Shown: piece by piece, positions 28,149-37,976 of the stretch | How the letters are laid out: every line of letters starts with the position of its first letter | Position numbering within the stretch: the first letter of the stretch is position 1 | Assembly: GCA_963747105.1 (NCBI GenBank) | Contig: CAVVEC010000008.1 | Span: forward strand, 420,250-484,249 | Source: CAVVEC01 sp963747105 | GTDB lineage: Bacteria > Acidobacteriota > Terriglobia > Terriglobales > Acidobacteriaceae | Length of the DNA stretch: 64,000 nucleotides | Reading direction: 5' to 3' | Translations under genes and position numbers: made by a program | The notes under the pieces: generated by a model | What the model saw: the letters and a program-made list of their open reading frames with translations, nothing else | The model's database searches: none | Told to the model about the DNA's origin: nothing

Positions 28149-29405
28149 TTACGGACTAATTTCGAATACTGTCCCATCTCCGTGGACGCCGCCGCCCGAT
28201 GCGGTGCCGTAGAGGTTACGGGCCGAGTCCATCGTGAGTCCCGTAACGGGCTCATAACCATCCGTGGCACCGTTGAAGCTATGTAGGACCGTCTCATTAC
28301 TGCTACTGTCGAGCTTGAACGCGACGCCGCATCCGTTTCCGGCGTTACAACCCGTCTTAGCCCCGCCCCAGTCTGTTGTGCCATAAAGGTTGCCCGCTGA
28401 ATCGCGAACGAGCGGCCCCTCGCCTGGTGCCCTTCCGTCGGCGCAGTTTGAGAGCGAGCAAAAGGTGTAAAGCACTGTCTCCGCCCGCGTTCCGCCGGAT
28501 TGAGGCGACAGCTCAAAGACGACCCCGCATCCCAGCCCGCCCTGGCACGACAGATTGCCACCGTAAACGGTGGTCCCGTAGAGGTTTCCTGCCGCATCGA
28601 ATAGCAACACCGAAGCAGGATTCGCACCGTCCGACCCTTCGAACGTATGCAGCACCGTCTCGCTGCCGGCGGTGTCGATCTTGAAAACGATGCCGCATCC
28701 TTGCCCTGGGTTGCAATTCAGGTCACCGCCGAGAAAAGTTACCCCGTAGATGTTGCCTGCCGCGTCGAGGACGACGCCGGCGCTGACGCCGCAGCCGTCC
28801 GAGCCGCAGCTAAACCTGTGCAGGACGGTCTCCCTGCCCGCCCTAGACAGCTTGAAAACCGTTCCCCCATCGTTGTAGTCTGACGTCACCCCATAGAGGT
28901 TGCCCGCTCCGTCTTCAATCAAAGGCCCACCCGGTGCGGCCCCGTCAACGCCGTTAAACTTACGCAAAACTGTTTCCTTACCATTTTTCTCCAGCTTGAA
29001 GACAACGCCGCATCCGTTTGATGGGCAGAAACGGCTGGTCTTCCCACCATAGGCGGTCGTGCCGTAAAGATTTCCTGACGCGTCCCGCAGCAGGCCGCCG
29101 AATGGGGCTTCGCCATTTGCGCCCTTGAAACTATGCAGCCATAAGACTTTGCCGCTCTTGTCCATCTTAAAGGCCGTGCCGCAACCATACGTGCACTTTC
29201 CCCCGCTCCCACCAGCCCCGGCGGTCCCGTAGAGGTTTCCTGCCGCGTCACGGACCAGCCGGGCGTCAGGACCTATTCCGTCGCTGCCTTTGAACGCATG
29301 CAGCACTTTGAACTTCTGCGCCTGCGCCGAGTGGGGTGCAGCCAGCGCGATCAGGAAGAGGGCAAGGGTCGCGAAAGGCGCGGAGCGGAGGTGGGGTGAG
29401 CGCAT
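28149..29405 (-). CDS. GloVer tandem-repeat secreted protein (paralogue E, solitary)
   Basis: 418 aa; signal peptide (TLALFLIALAAPHSAQA|Q). Seven GloVer repeats, each with LHxF, DGxxP, GNLYGTTxxGG and FKLD-type segments; several carry paired cysteines (CTYGCG, CPSNGCG, CNPGQGCG). It is the only member in the window without the HYGWARL-type partner next to it, and it converges with amrA. Extracellular, ligand unknown. Confidence 0.9.
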   Translation of the reverse strand: MRSPHLRSAPFATLALFLIALAAPHSAQAQKFKVLHAFKGSDGIGPDARLVRDAAGNLYGTAGAGGSGGKCTYGCGTAFKMDKSGKVLWLHSFKGANGEAPFGGLLRDASGNLYGTTAYGGKTSRFCPSNGCGVVFKLEKNGKETVLRKFNGVDGAAPGGPLIEDGAGNLYGVTSDYNDGGTVFKLSRAGRETVLHRFSCGSDGCGVSAGVVLDAAGNIYGVTFLGGDLNCNPGQGCGIVFKIDTAGSETVLHTFEGSDGANPASVLLFDAAGNLYGTTVYGGNLSCQGGLGCGVVFELSPQSGGTRAETVLYTFCSLSNCADGRAPGEGPLVRDSAGNLYGTTDWGGAKTGCNAGNGCGVAFKLDSSSNETVLHSFNGATDGYEPVTGLTMDSARNLYGTASGGGVHGDGTVFEISP

Positions 29406-29832
29406 GGTCGTTACCTCATCGAAGCGACGGCCGGGGGATGGGCTGGGCCGCTTCGTGCGGGAAGCTTAGCATGGCAGGTAGGGGAGAACAACGGGAATTC
29501 CGCGATGCAAACGAGGAGCCTGAAGCCAAAAAAAACAGGTTTCTCGACTTCGCCAAATGGCTTGCAAGCAAGCCATTTCGCTGCGCTCGAAATGACAGGG
29601 GAAAGAGTTGTCAATTCGAGGGATTTATCCCCGAGAAGTCTGCTTTTCTTCGCCTCGGGGAACAGCAGATTCCTCCCGGCTGAAGCCGGTCGGAATGACA
29701 ATTTTAATGCGGAAGCCGGGGTTCTTCGACTCGCGCTCGCATTGCTGGCGCTCGCTCAGAGTGACAGCCCTACAGCGGAGGCTGCCGCATCGCCACTATA
29801 ATTGGTGCGGTTATCAAGATCACGACGATCCC
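29406..29832. other. Intergenic class C repeats
   Basis: Holds three class C units: 29528-29594 (with a CTTGCAAGCAAG hairpin), about 29660-29700 (CGGCTGAAGCCGGTCGGAATG), and about 29722-29765. A TATAAT at 29797-29802 could serve the chrA gene. No gene here. Confidence 0.6.
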
Positions 29833-31008
29833 TTGCACGAGTCCTTCACAACCGACAAGCCGGTGAGCCACGCCTCGCTGCTCGCGCTGGCCCGGCTCTT
29901 TCTCAAGCTGGGGGCGATTGCTTTCGGCGGGCCGCCAGCGCATGTCGCCATGATGGAGGACGAAGTCGTTTCACGCCGAGGCTGGCTCACGCGCGAACAG
30001 TTTCTCGATTTTCTGGGCGCGGCGAACTTGATCCCTGGGCCAACTTCGACCGAGATGGCCATCCACATTGGCCGAATGAAAGCCGGATGGCCGGGACTGC
30101 TGGTTGCCGGCGGCAGCTTCATTCTCCCTTCGGCTCTCATGGTGACCGCGCTGGCGTGGGCCTACGTGCGCTTTGGATCGCTGCCGCAGGTCGCGGGCGT
30201 GCTCTACGGCGTGAAGCCCGTAGTGATCGCGGTGATTGCGCAGGCGGTTTTCAAGCTGGCTAAGACCGCGGTCAAGTCCACCTGGCTTGCGGCCGTAGGC
30301 GCGCTTGCGGTCCTGGCAACGGCTCTGCGGACGGATGAGCTCCTCGTACTCGCAGGCGGAGGCTTGTTGACCGGGTTCGTCCATTGGGCGCGTTCCCGCG
30401 AAAAAAGCAAACCGTCGTCTGCTCTGGCTTTTCTCGGTTCCGGAAGCGGCCTTTGGGCTGGACTGGAAGCCGGCACGTCATTCAGTCTTGGGGCTCTTTT
30501 CCTGGTCTTTCTGAAGATCGGGGCGATTCTTTTCGGCGGGGGCTATGTGCTGGTGGCCCTGATTCGATCCAACCTGGTGGCCAGACTGGGCTGGATCAGC
30601 GAACGGCAACTGCTCGATGCCGTGGCCATGGGGCAAGTGACTCCCGGCCCGATCTCGACCGCAGCGACCTTTATCGGTTATGTGCTGGGAGGTTTTTCCG
30701 GAGCGGCGGTCGCGACGATCGCGATTTTTCTGCCCGCATTCTTTCTGGTTGCGATCAGCGGGCCGCTGGTGCCGCGTTTGCGGCAGTCGGCTCTGGCCGG
30801 CGCGATCCTTGACGGAGTGAATGTTGCTGCCTTGGCCTTGATCACGGTGGTGACCTGGCAACTTTTCCGCGCGGCCGTAGTGGACGGGACCACGCTGGTT
30901 CTGGCGTTGCTGAGTCTTTTCCTGCTGGTGTGCTACCGGGTCAATTCGGTATGGCTGGTGCTGGGCGGAGCGATGCTGGGTGTCGGAGCGACCTGGCTGC
31001 ATTTCTGA
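29833..31008 (+). CDS. chrA: Chromate transporter, two-domain ChrA type
   Basis: 391 aa from the TTG at 29833; GTG 29863 is an alternative, since further upstream the frame is repeat sequence. Two homologous CHR halves: the first with FGGPPAHVAMMEDE and LIPGPTSTEMA, the second with FGGGYVLVALI and VTPGPISTAATF. About ten membrane helices. Members export chromate by proton exchange or have unknown anion roles; resistance here is inferred from family only. Confidence 0.92.
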   Translation: MHESFTTDKPVSHASLLALARLFLKLGAIAFGGPPAHVAMMEDEVVSRRGWLTREQFLDFLGAANLIPGPTSTEMAIHIGRMKAGWPGLLVAGGSFILPSALMVTALAWAYVRFGSLPQVAGVLYGVKPVVIAVIAQAVFKLAKTAVKSTWLAAVGALAVLATALRTDELLVLAGGGLLTGFVHWARSREKSKPSSALAFLGSGSGLWAGLEAGTSFSLGALFLVFLKIGAILFGGGYVLVALIRSNLVARLGWISERQLLDAVAMGQVTPGPISTAATFIGYVLGGFSGAAVATIAIFLPAFFLVAISGPLVPRLRQSALAGAILDGVNVAALALITVVTWQLFRAAVVDGTTLVLALLSLFLLVCYRVNSVWLVLGGAMLGVGATWLHF

Positions 31009-31114
31009 ACCCATGGTGGTAAATGTCACCTTCTAACCAGCAGCATATAAAATTGTTCGATCGTCAGACAGGAGATCGCGGTTCCCCGTCCAATAGCCCA
31101 TGTGGGACTGGTAG

Positions 31115-31268
31115 GTGTGGGGCGGACACTCTTGTCCGCCGCCGTTGACCTTGACTTTTTTTGTTTACTGGGAAATCGTGCAATGACTTACCCCTAGTCC
31201 CAGGTGCGGACGACTCCCAGCCTCAAGAGCAGAGTCAAAAGCGGCGGACAGGAGTGTCCGCCCCACAC
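31115..31268. repeat. Inverted pair of class A-like REPs
   Basis: GTGTGGGGCGGACACTCTTG at 31115 and its inverse at 31241-31268 (AGGAGTGTCCGCCCCACAC). Each is itself a palindrome (GGCGGACA...TGTCCGCC). The whole 31009-31357 interval has no gene. Confidence 0.75.
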
Positions 31269-31357
31269 AAGCATTGGGGCCAAACAAAACCAGGGAGAAG
31301 CGGTTCGCTTCTCCCCGGATGATTTGCGGCTGCGGTGACAAAACTCTGCTGGAAACC

Positions 31358-32332
31358 CTACTGGGGTGGATCCAGTTCCACGCCGTCGCCCACGTGGACG
31401 CTTTCCATGGCAAATACGATCATGCCGGTGCTGGTGGTTGGCGTGGTCGAAAGGATGACGACTTCGCCCACGGCGCGGCGCGGCAGGTCGGCGACATGGA
31501 TGACTGGCCCGCCGGTCTTGGTAAATATGTTGGTATCAATCGAGGCCTGTTTCTTCTGCGTATCCTCGTTGGTGGAGGCTTTAAAAGAGAGCGAATCCAC
31601 CGGATCATGCAGATCAGCTTCGTAGGAACGGACGGCGCGGAAGTAGTCTCCCGGCTTCACGCCCTGGTTTGAGCCGATATTCATATAGACTTTCATGCTG
31701 GGTCCCAGTTCTTCCGCAAAATCCCGGGCCAACAGAATCCGGCCGCTGATTTTTCCATTGGGGGGCAGGAAACGATCAAAGCGCAACGGAGGACGGAAGG
31801 TAATCGGTGGTTTTTCCACCCAGGGAATGGCAATGTCGCCGGGATTCACGGGATCGCAACTGACCTCGACTTCTGCGATGGCCATCCGGCTCCGGGTATC
31901 CACGATGCGTACCCTGGCCAACTCGGAGTAGGGCTGGCCCATGGCATCCAACAGGGCGTGCTGGCCGGCGAACAGTTCAAAGCGGTTGGGATCGCGCAAT
32001 TCGCGCACAATCGTGTACTCCTGGCCGACTTCGTAGCCCTTTCCCGCCAGGTACACGAGTTCGCCATTGGTGTACTTGGTGGTACTGGGCGTTTGCAATC
32101 CCCCTGCCACGAAATTGGCATTGGGCAGAAGTTGTTTGCTGACGAATCCGGCGCAGACCAGGTCGATCTTGGTCGGTGTCTGCACGCGCTCGAAGGGAAA
32201 GCTAGCCGTGGTGGGCCGGGTTCCTGCTGGGGCCACCAGTTCTGCGGCATCCGCCGCCTGCGTAGGGTTGGATTGCTGGGCGGGCGCGGCGGCCGCCAGG
32301 CACAGAATCAGCAATAGTCCTGTTTTCTTCAT
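31358..32332 (-). CDS. Secreted protein of unknown function
   Basis: 324 aa from the ATG preceded by GGAGGTAAC. Signal peptide MKKTGLLLILCLAAAAPAQQ. Conserved-looking parts include VCAGFVSKQLLP, GKGYEVGQEYTIVRELRDP and a C-terminal beta-rich part with NIGSNQGVKPGDYFRAVR and AVGEVVILSTTPTTSTG. The latter resembles the FlgT C-terminal / ribosome-independent beta-barrel style of secreted proteins, but this likeness is weak. No partner genes. Confidence 0.72.
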   Translation of the reverse strand: MKKTGLLLILCLAAAAPAQQSNPTQAADAAELVAPAGTRPTTASFPFERVQTPTKIDLVCAGFVSKQLLPNANFVAGGLQTPSTTKYTNGELVYLAGKGYEVGQEYTIVRELRDPNRFELFAGQHALLDAMGQPYSELARVRIVDTRSRMAIAEVEVSCDPVNPGDIAIPWVEKPPITFRPPLRFDRFLPPNGKISGRILLARDFAEELGPSMKVYMNIGSNQGVKPGDYFRAVRSYEADLHDPVDSLSFKASTNEDTQKKQASIDTNIFTKTGGPVIHVADLPRRAVGEVVILSTTPTTSTGMIVFAMESVHVGDGVELDPPQ

Positions 32333-32552
32333 GTTACCTCCAAAGCGAGAGCCCAAAGATCAGCCCGGCTCGTTTCCCGTTAAGTACAGAAAATAAAAGG
32401 GCTTCCAGCCCGGACAGTAACAACTGGGGTACTCCGGGTCAAGGTTACGCTGGTGTCATGCCGGATACGTTAAAAAGTTTTCCCAGTAATAATTGATAAT
32501 CCGTTGTTGCATCTGGAATTACGTGCCTGTAATATCGCGCCACTCTCATAAA

Positions 32553-34133
32553 ATGATGACAGCTGAATCGAACAGCTATGTGCCTCGTCTTCGGCCTCTG
32601 CGATTGCCGCGTGTCTGCGTGGCCGTGATCGGCTCCGATCCCGCGGAAATGATCCAAAAGGCCGAGGCTTTGGTTCGCGATAACACCTTTCTTGAGTTCA
32701 GGTTAGATTACTTGCCACGTCCCGCGCTGGCGCTTCCCAGGATCAAGCAATTCACCGAATACCATCCCCACGTGGCGGCCATCGCCACCTGCCGCCGGGC
32801 CGCGAGCGGGGGCAAGTTCCGGGGCTCGATTGCCTCCCAGTTGGAGATCCTGACCAGGGCTTCGGCCGCGGGCTGCCAACTGGTTGACCTCGAACTGCAG
32901 AGTGCGGCGCACTGCAAGCCCGCGCAACTGCAACGACTGCGCGGCCATGCCGCCCTTATCCTCTCTTATCACGATTTCCGGGCTACCAAGAAACTGGAAG
33001 AGACGCTGCAGAAGATGGTTGCGCTCTCCGCCGACTTCTACAAGATCGTCACCACCGCCACCACTCTTTACGACAACGTGCTGATGATGAAGTTCCTGGA
33101 GAAGAACGGCGACCGGCATTCGCTGATCGGGCTGTGCATGGGGGAACAGGGCATCATCAGCCGGGTGCTCGGCGTGCGCGCCGGCAGCGTGTTCACCTTC
33201 GGCGCCGTCAGCGAGGATGAAAAAACGGCCCCAGGCCAGGTCACCGCGCAGGAGTTGCGCAGCACCTATCGCATCGAGCAAGTGGATGCGGCCACGCGAG
33301 TGTACGGCGTAGCGGGCGATCCCGTAGCGCACTCGCTTTCACCCGCGATTATGAACGCGGCTCTACGGCGTGAAACGGTCAATGGCGTTTATCTCGCACT
33401 GCATGCCAAGACTCTGAAGGATCTTCTGGGCTGCGTCCGTGACATCCCCATTCATGGGCTTTCCATCACCATGCCGTACAAGCAGGCGATTGTTTCCCAC
33501 CTTGACAACACGGATACGCAGACCACCAAGATCGGCGCCTGCAATACGGTGGTGCGGGCTCAGGACGGGAAGCTCTACGGCTTCAATACCGACTCCGCCG
33601 GTGTGGTGCGTCCGCTGCAGGAGCGGATTACGCTGGAGCAAGCCAAAATACTGGTCCTCGGCGCTGGAGGCGCGGCGCGGGCCGCAGTTTACTCGCTCAA
33701 GGAACGCGGCGCCGAAGTTTACATTTTGAATCGCACGCCAGGCCCGGCTCAAAAGCTTGCCCGGTCCGCCCGGGCCCGCCTGCTGAAGCGCGCCGACCTG
33801 AAGAAATTGAGCTTCGATGTGATCATCAACGCCACTCCCGTGGGCATGGGCAATACCCGCGAGTCTCCTTTGAATGAAAACGAAATCAAGGCGCGTTATG
33901 TTTTCGATATGATCTACGACCCGCCTGAAACTCGGCTCATGAAGCTGGCCAAAGCGGCGGGCGCGCAAGTGATCCCGGGAATCGAGATGTTCGTGCATCA
34001 GGCCGCCCGCCAATTCGAGATCTGGACCGGCAAACCCGCGCCTCGAGATGAAATGCTCTTCGTAGTAACCCGGGCGCTCGAGGAGCGCGCGGCTGCTGCA
34101 ACCAAGAACGGGAGCAACGAAAAGAAGAAGTAG
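32553..34133 (+). CDS. aroDE: Bifunctional type I 3-dehydroquinate dehydratase / shikimate dehydrogenase
   Basis: 526 aa from ATG 32553 (ATG 32556 also possible). The first half is AroD type I: FLEFRLDYL, LSYHDF, and the Schiff-base lysine in DFYKIVTTA. The second half is AroE: SLSPAIMNAAL, ITMPYK (catalytic lysine), GACNTVV, NTDSAGVV, nucleotide-binding LGAGGAARAA and NATPVGM. It catalyses steps 3 and 4 of the shikimate pathway. Such D-E fusions are typical of plants and also occur in some bacteria. Confidence 0.96.
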   Translation: MMTAESNSYVPRLRPLRLPRVCVAVIGSDPAEMIQKAEALVRDNTFLEFRLDYLPRPALALPRIKQFTEYHPHVAAIATCRRAASGGKFRGSIASQLEILTRASAAGCQLVDLELQSAAHCKPAQLQRLRGHAALILSYHDFRATKKLEETLQKMVALSADFYKIVTTATTLYDNVLMMKFLEKNGDRHSLIGLCMGEQGIISRVLGVRAGSVFTFGAVSEDEKTAPGQVTAQELRSTYRIEQVDAATRVYGVAGDPVAHSLSPAIMNAALRRETVNGVYLALHAKTLKDLLGCVRDIPIHGLSITMPYKQAIVSHLDNTDTQTTKIGACNTVVRAQDGKLYGFNTDSAGVVRPLQERITLEQAKILVLGAGGAARAAVYSLKERGAEVYILNRTPGPAQKLARSARARLLKRADLKKLSFDVIINATPVGMGNTRESPLNENEIKARYVFDMIYDPPETRLMKLAKAAGAQVIPGIEMFVHQAARQFEIWTGKPAPRDEMLFVVTRALEERAAAATKNGSNEKKK

Positions 34134-34208
34134 GAACTGCAGGGGTCTCGCGCCCTCGACTCCTCTTTTCTGATCGCACGCGAGAAAACCCGCTCAGGCG
34201 GCTGGCTT

Positions 34209-34227
34209 CGTAGTATACTTGCTCCCC
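34209..34227 (+). promoter_or_regulatory. Candidate promoter motif before GloVer paralogue B
   Basis: CGTAGTATACTTGCTCCCC includes a TATACT -10; nearly the same sequence occurs at 37958-37976 before another member of the module. No clear -35. Confidence 0.4.
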
Positions 34228-34288
34228 GTCGAGAGTATCCGACTCGCACTTCCCTCCTGTCCAAACTTCTCGACCAAGGTGGTGCCCA

Positions 34289-35620
34289 ATGGTACGGAAA
34301 CCGCAGCGCCTGGATCTAATCCAGTACGTGGTGGTCCTTGCGCTCACTCTGGTGCTTGCCCCTGGCGCTTGGGCGGCGAGCAAGTATGAGGTCCTGTATT
34401 CCTTCCAAGGCGGAAGTGATGGTGCATCTCCTTCCGGTAGGCTGACTTTCGACGCAGCCGGGAATCTCTATGGGGCGACATACTTCGGCGGTATTGACGA
34501 GGCAAACTGCGGCAGCGGCGGGTTGGGCTGCGGCACCGCGTTTAAGCTGACCCCCGGAGCTGGCGGCTGGAAGAAGAGTTTGCTTTACACCTTCTGTTCC
34601 CAGAGCAGTTGCGCCGACGGAGCCCTTCCCACCGGCGACTTGGTGCTTGACGCGACCGGAGCTTTGTATGGCACGACTGCCTACGGCGGGGGCTGCCCCA
34701 GTTACTACGGCTGTGGCACGGCATTCGAGCTGGCTCCAGACTCCAAAGGACACTGGCAGCACACCGTGCTCTACCAGTTTCAAGGAGGCAGCGACGCGGT
34801 CAATCCCGATGGCGGCCTGGTTTTCGACCGGAAGGGAAATCTTTACGGCACCGGGGGTGGCGTCACCTTGTTTCAGATCTATATTCAGTTCGGAGCGGTT
34901 TTTGTCCTGACTCCGGCTTCGGGAAGTTGGACGGAGAAGGTTCTTTATAACTTTTGCCCTCGCGACCTTAACTGCAGTAACGGTTTTAGCCCGACGGCGG
35001 CGTTGGTTTGGGGCGCTGATGGCGATCTATATGGCGCGACCTACTATGGCGGCCAAGAGTCCTTTGCCTGCGACAACGAGTGCGGCGTCTTGTTCAAGCT
35101 CACGCATAACTCCAAGGACGAGTGGAAGGAGAACGTACTTCACAGGCTTGTGGGCGCGGATGGCGCCCACCCCATGAGCGGCTTGATATCGGACGGTCAC
35201 GGCAATCTGTATGGCACCACCACCGCCGACGGAGCATTTGGGGATGGCACTGCATTCAGTTTGGCGTCCGACTCGAATGGCCATTGGAAGTATAGTGTGC
35301 TGCATGAATTCAGCACCGGGTACTTGGGTGGAGGCTTGTTCCGGAGCGGATTAGTTCTGGACGCCAAAGGAAATCTCTATGGCACCACGTGGACGGGTGG
35401 CAGGGGTAATTGCGGAGGATCGGGTTGTGGTTTGGTCTACAAGTTGACTCGTGAGCCGCACGGGAGATGGAAATACAGCGAGCTCTACAAGTTTACGGGT
35501 GGCCAAGACGGTGGCTTGCCGAGCAGCGGCTTGATTCCTGACAAGAAAGGAAACCTGTACGGCCTGACCGAATTTGGCGGCGCGGACGGATACGGGGTTG
35601 TGTTTGAGATGACGCCATGA
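34289..35620 (+). CDS. GloVer tandem-repeat secreted protein (paralogue B)
   Basis: 443 aa; signal peptide (YVVVLALTLVLAPGAWA|A). Seven GloVer repeats, more divergent than in the other paralogues: the inter-repeat strands read FKLTPGAGGWKK, FELAPDSKGHWQH and YKLTREPHGRWKY instead of the compact KLDxxGKE form. Cysteine pairs (CGSGGLGCG, CPSYYGCG) may form disulphides. It is followed after 82 bp by the HYGWARL-type partner, here in the order GloVer then partner. Confidence 0.9.
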   Translation: MVRKPQRLDLIQYVVVLALTLVLAPGAWAASKYEVLYSFQGGSDGASPSGRLTFDAAGNLYGATYFGGIDEANCGSGGLGCGTAFKLTPGAGGWKKSLLYTFCSQSSCADGALPTGDLVLDATGALYGTTAYGGGCPSYYGCGTAFELAPDSKGHWQHTVLYQFQGGSDAVNPDGGLVFDRKGNLYGTGGGVTLFQIYIQFGAVFVLTPASGSWTEKVLYNFCPRDLNCSNGFSPTAALVWGADGDLYGATYYGGQESFACDNECGVLFKLTHNSKDEWKENVLHRLVGADGAHPMSGLISDGHGNLYGTTTADGAFGDGTAFSLASDSNGHWKYSVLHEFSTGYLGGGLFRSGLVLDAKGNLYGTTWTGGRGNCGGSGCGLVYKLTREPHGRWKYSELYKFTGGQDGGLPSSGLIPDKKGNLYGLTEFGGADGYGVVFEMTP

Positions 35621-35702
35621 AGAGCGGGCCGTCCGAACGCGGAAACATTGTAGGCTTCGCCCGTGCCTGGTTGAGAATGCCCATTCGCAGCAGGAGGGCC
35701 GT

Positions 35703-36437
35703 ATGAATCGCTCTATGGGTCCGAGAACGGTGTCAACGCTGTCCGAGTCAACCCACCGCCGACTGAACGCCTATGCGCTTGCCGCGACTGCAGCCGGGGT
35801 CGGAATGCTAGCCTTGGTTCCGCCAAGCGAGGCTAAAATCGTCTATACCCCTACCCATCGCATCATCAAGGAGGGCAGGAGCTACAAGCTCGACCTCAAC
35901 CACGATGGGGTGATCGACTTCACGCTCGTAGACTTCGCCTGCAAGAGCTGTGGCGGGGGCGCGGTGTTGTCTGCGCTGCCCGCCGCAGGCAATGGGGCCA
36001 GCGGGTTCGGGACCACGCAGGGCACTGGTTGGGCTTCGGCCCTGAAACGCGGAGCAGTAATCGGCACCCGGCGATATTTCCCCGGCAAGAACATGGCTTG
36101 GGTAGGTACAACCGGCGACGGTGCCACCGTCAGTGGCGGTAGCTGGGTTAACGTCAAGAACCGCTATCTGGGGCTGAAATTCAAGATCAATGGAAAAACG
36201 CACTATGGGTGGGCGCGGTTAAACGTTCTAATCCAGAATCTTTCGATCACTGCGACTCTGACCGGCTACGCGTATGAAACCAACGCACGCAAGCCGATCA
36301 GAGCCGGGCAGACAAAAGGACCAGACGACCTCACAGTAGGCAGCGCGAAGCCCCTTTCTTATATTCCCGGCGCCGGGTCGCTCGGCCAGCTTGCGATCGG
36401 CGCAGCATGGAGTGTCCCCGGGCAGGCAAACAAGTGA
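35703..36437 (+). CDS. GloVer-partner secreted protein (EAKIVYT / HYGWARL family)
   Basis: 244 aa; ATG after GGAGGGCC. N-terminal basic segment then signal-like YALAATAAGVGMLALVPPSEA|KIVYT. A calcium-loop-like LDLNHDGVIDF follows. The C-terminal half has the family block RYLGLKFKINGKTHYGWARL, TATLTGYAYET and PIRAGQTKG, and it ends SLGQLAIGAAWS, a diverged form of the LGxLAxG tail. No enzyme motif. Family function unknown; constant proximity to GloVer proteins suggests joint action at the cell surface. Confidence 0.75.
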   Translation: MNRSMGPRTVSTLSESTHRRLNAYALAATAAGVGMLALVPPSEAKIVYTPTHRIIKEGRSYKLDLNHDGVIDFTLVDFACKSCGGGAVLSALPAAGNGASGFGTTQGTGWASALKRGAVIGTRRYFPGKNMAWVGTTGDGATVSGGSWVNVKNRYLGLKFKINGKTHYGWARLNVLIQNLSITATLTGYAYETNARKPIRAGQTKGPDDLTVGSAKPLSYIPGAGSLGQLAIGAAWSVPGQANK

Positions 36438-36513
36438 GCAGAATGTTGGCGAGGCGTCCACGCCTCACCCCCTATGCAATTTTTACTCACTTCGGATGGC
36501 CGAATGATGCCGC

Positions 36514-36538
36514 ATGCAACGAAATGGTTGCATTTTTA
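36514..36538 (+). terminator. Rho-independent terminator after the partner gene
   Basis: ATGCAAC, loop GAAATG, GTTGCAT followed by TTTTT; 76 bp past the stop at 36437. Confidence 0.7.
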
Positions 36539-36689
36539 GGTACCCCGAAGTAAGATGTTACCCGAGCGCGGCTGTAGGCGTTCGATCCAATCGTAGTACC
36601 GCCCTTTCATCCAGGTTCAGAGCCGTAACCAAACTGTCTCGTCGCGAGGCGGCTACTTTCGCCTCGGACCAGGTTCGGAGAGACTCGAT

Positions 36690-37442
36690 ATGGCGTGGTA
36701 CGCTTATTGCCTCACTGAGCAACAAAACCTTACCAACGGAATACGCACCCGGCGTCCTTTTCTCCTTGAAGGCATTCAAGGCGTGAACGGATCCCCAGTC
36801 CTGAGCTATCCCAGTGGCGAATTTGGGGTGGTGGTCAGCGAGTACGACCGCGCCGCCGAAGGCGCAAAGCTGGAAGAGAAGCATGTTCTGGAGCACGCGC
36901 GCGTGGTCAGCGTGTGCTTCCGCAACGGCACGGTGCTTCCCTTCCGCTTTGGCACCATCTTCGACACCGACGACGCCTTGCGCCAGGCGGTGCGGACCAA
37001 CCGGCGAGCCTTCGGCCAGAGCGTGGCCCGGCTGCGCGGCAAGTCCGAGATGCACTTAAAGCTGCTGGTCAAGGGCGGGTCGCTGCGGGAGGCCATGGCC
37101 GAGGTCGTGCTCCCGGATACGGTGGGCGGCGATTATCTGATCAAGCTGCGGGAAAAAGCTTCCAAGGATCGCGAACGCCAGACCAAGGCGCGGGCGCTCT
37201 CGGTTCAGGTGCACAAGATGTTCAATCCTCTGGAAGAGGAGATCAGTTGCAAGCGGGTGCAGACCGACGGGATGCTGATTGATATCGCCCACTTGATTGA
37301 CTCCAAATCGGTGGAAAGATATCAGAACCGGTACAGCACCGCCGCCAAACAACTGAAGAACTGCGAACTGGTCATCAGCGGGCCCTGGCCGCCGTATCAT
37401 TTTCTGCCGGGCAAGCTGCGCACGGTAGCGGGCAATTCGTAG
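36690..37442 (+). CDS. Gas vesicle GvpL/GvpF family protein, orphan
   Basis: 250 aa. Family signatures: N-terminal WYAYCLT, then VLEHARVVSVCFRNGTVLPFRFGTIF (split here), and the C-terminal CELVISGPWPPYHF. No gvpA, gvpN or other vesicle gene occurs in the window, so gas vesicle formation is unlikely from this locus; orphan copies may have another role. A terminator precedes it at 36514. Confidence 0.9.
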   Translation: MAWYAYCLTEQQNLTNGIRTRRPFLLEGIQGVNGSPVLSYPSGEFGVVVSEYDRAAEGAKLEEKHVLEHARVVSVCFRNGTVLPFRFGTIFDTDDALRQAVRTNRRAFGQSVARLRGKSEMHLKLLVKGGSLREAMAEVVLPDTVGGDYLIKLREKASKDRERQTKARALSVQVHKMFNPLEEEISCKRVQTDGMLIDIAHLIDSKSVERYQNRYSTAAKQLKNCELVISGPWPPYHFLPGKLRTVAGNS

Positions 37443-37793
37443 CCGGCAACCCCCAGGGCAAGTTTTCCACATCCAAGGACGAAGCAGTGGCCTGCAGTCA
37501 ATGTGCAGGAATCTGCATGTTCTCTTTTTCCGTTGCGCCTGCAAGGCCCGCCGTTGGGGTTCCAAGTGCTCCACAAGCCTATTACTTGCAATAGATTGCG
37601 GCAGCTTGATCACAGCGGCTTGTGAGCTGGGATTTTGGCCGGGCAAATGCTCCTCTACCCGCTAAGAAAAGAGGCCGCTGACGATTGACCTTCACTCTCT
37701 GTTCTCGACATCTACATTTGAGCCGTTCCGGCTGGCGGATCGGCCCCTTGCATCGCCTACCCTGACTTCCTTCCTTCGCCTCTTTTGAATTGT

Positions 37794-37822
37794 GGCCCCA
37801 GCAATGGGGCCCTTTTTATTTT
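37794..37822 (+). terminator. Rho-independent terminator
   Basis: GGCCCCA, loop GCAA, TGGGGCC followed by CTTTTTATTTT. Confidence 0.75.
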
Positions 37823-37957
37823 GATGGTTTGAGCTATAGACGATTCCTTCGGAATCCGTAAATCAACCCGGCCAGCGGTGCGAAACCGTCGGTGCAGTTC
37901 GACAAAGAACAAAAGAACAGGAGTTGTACAGCACCTTCCCGTCGCAGGCGTGATTTT

Positions 37958-37976
37958 CGTGGTATACTCCGTTCCC
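37958..37976 (+). promoter_or_regulatory. Candidate extended -10 promoter before partner gene C
   Basis: TGGTATACT fits an extended -10 (TGN-TATACT). The surrounding CGTGGTATACTCCGTTCCC parallels 34209-34227. Confidence 0.45.
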
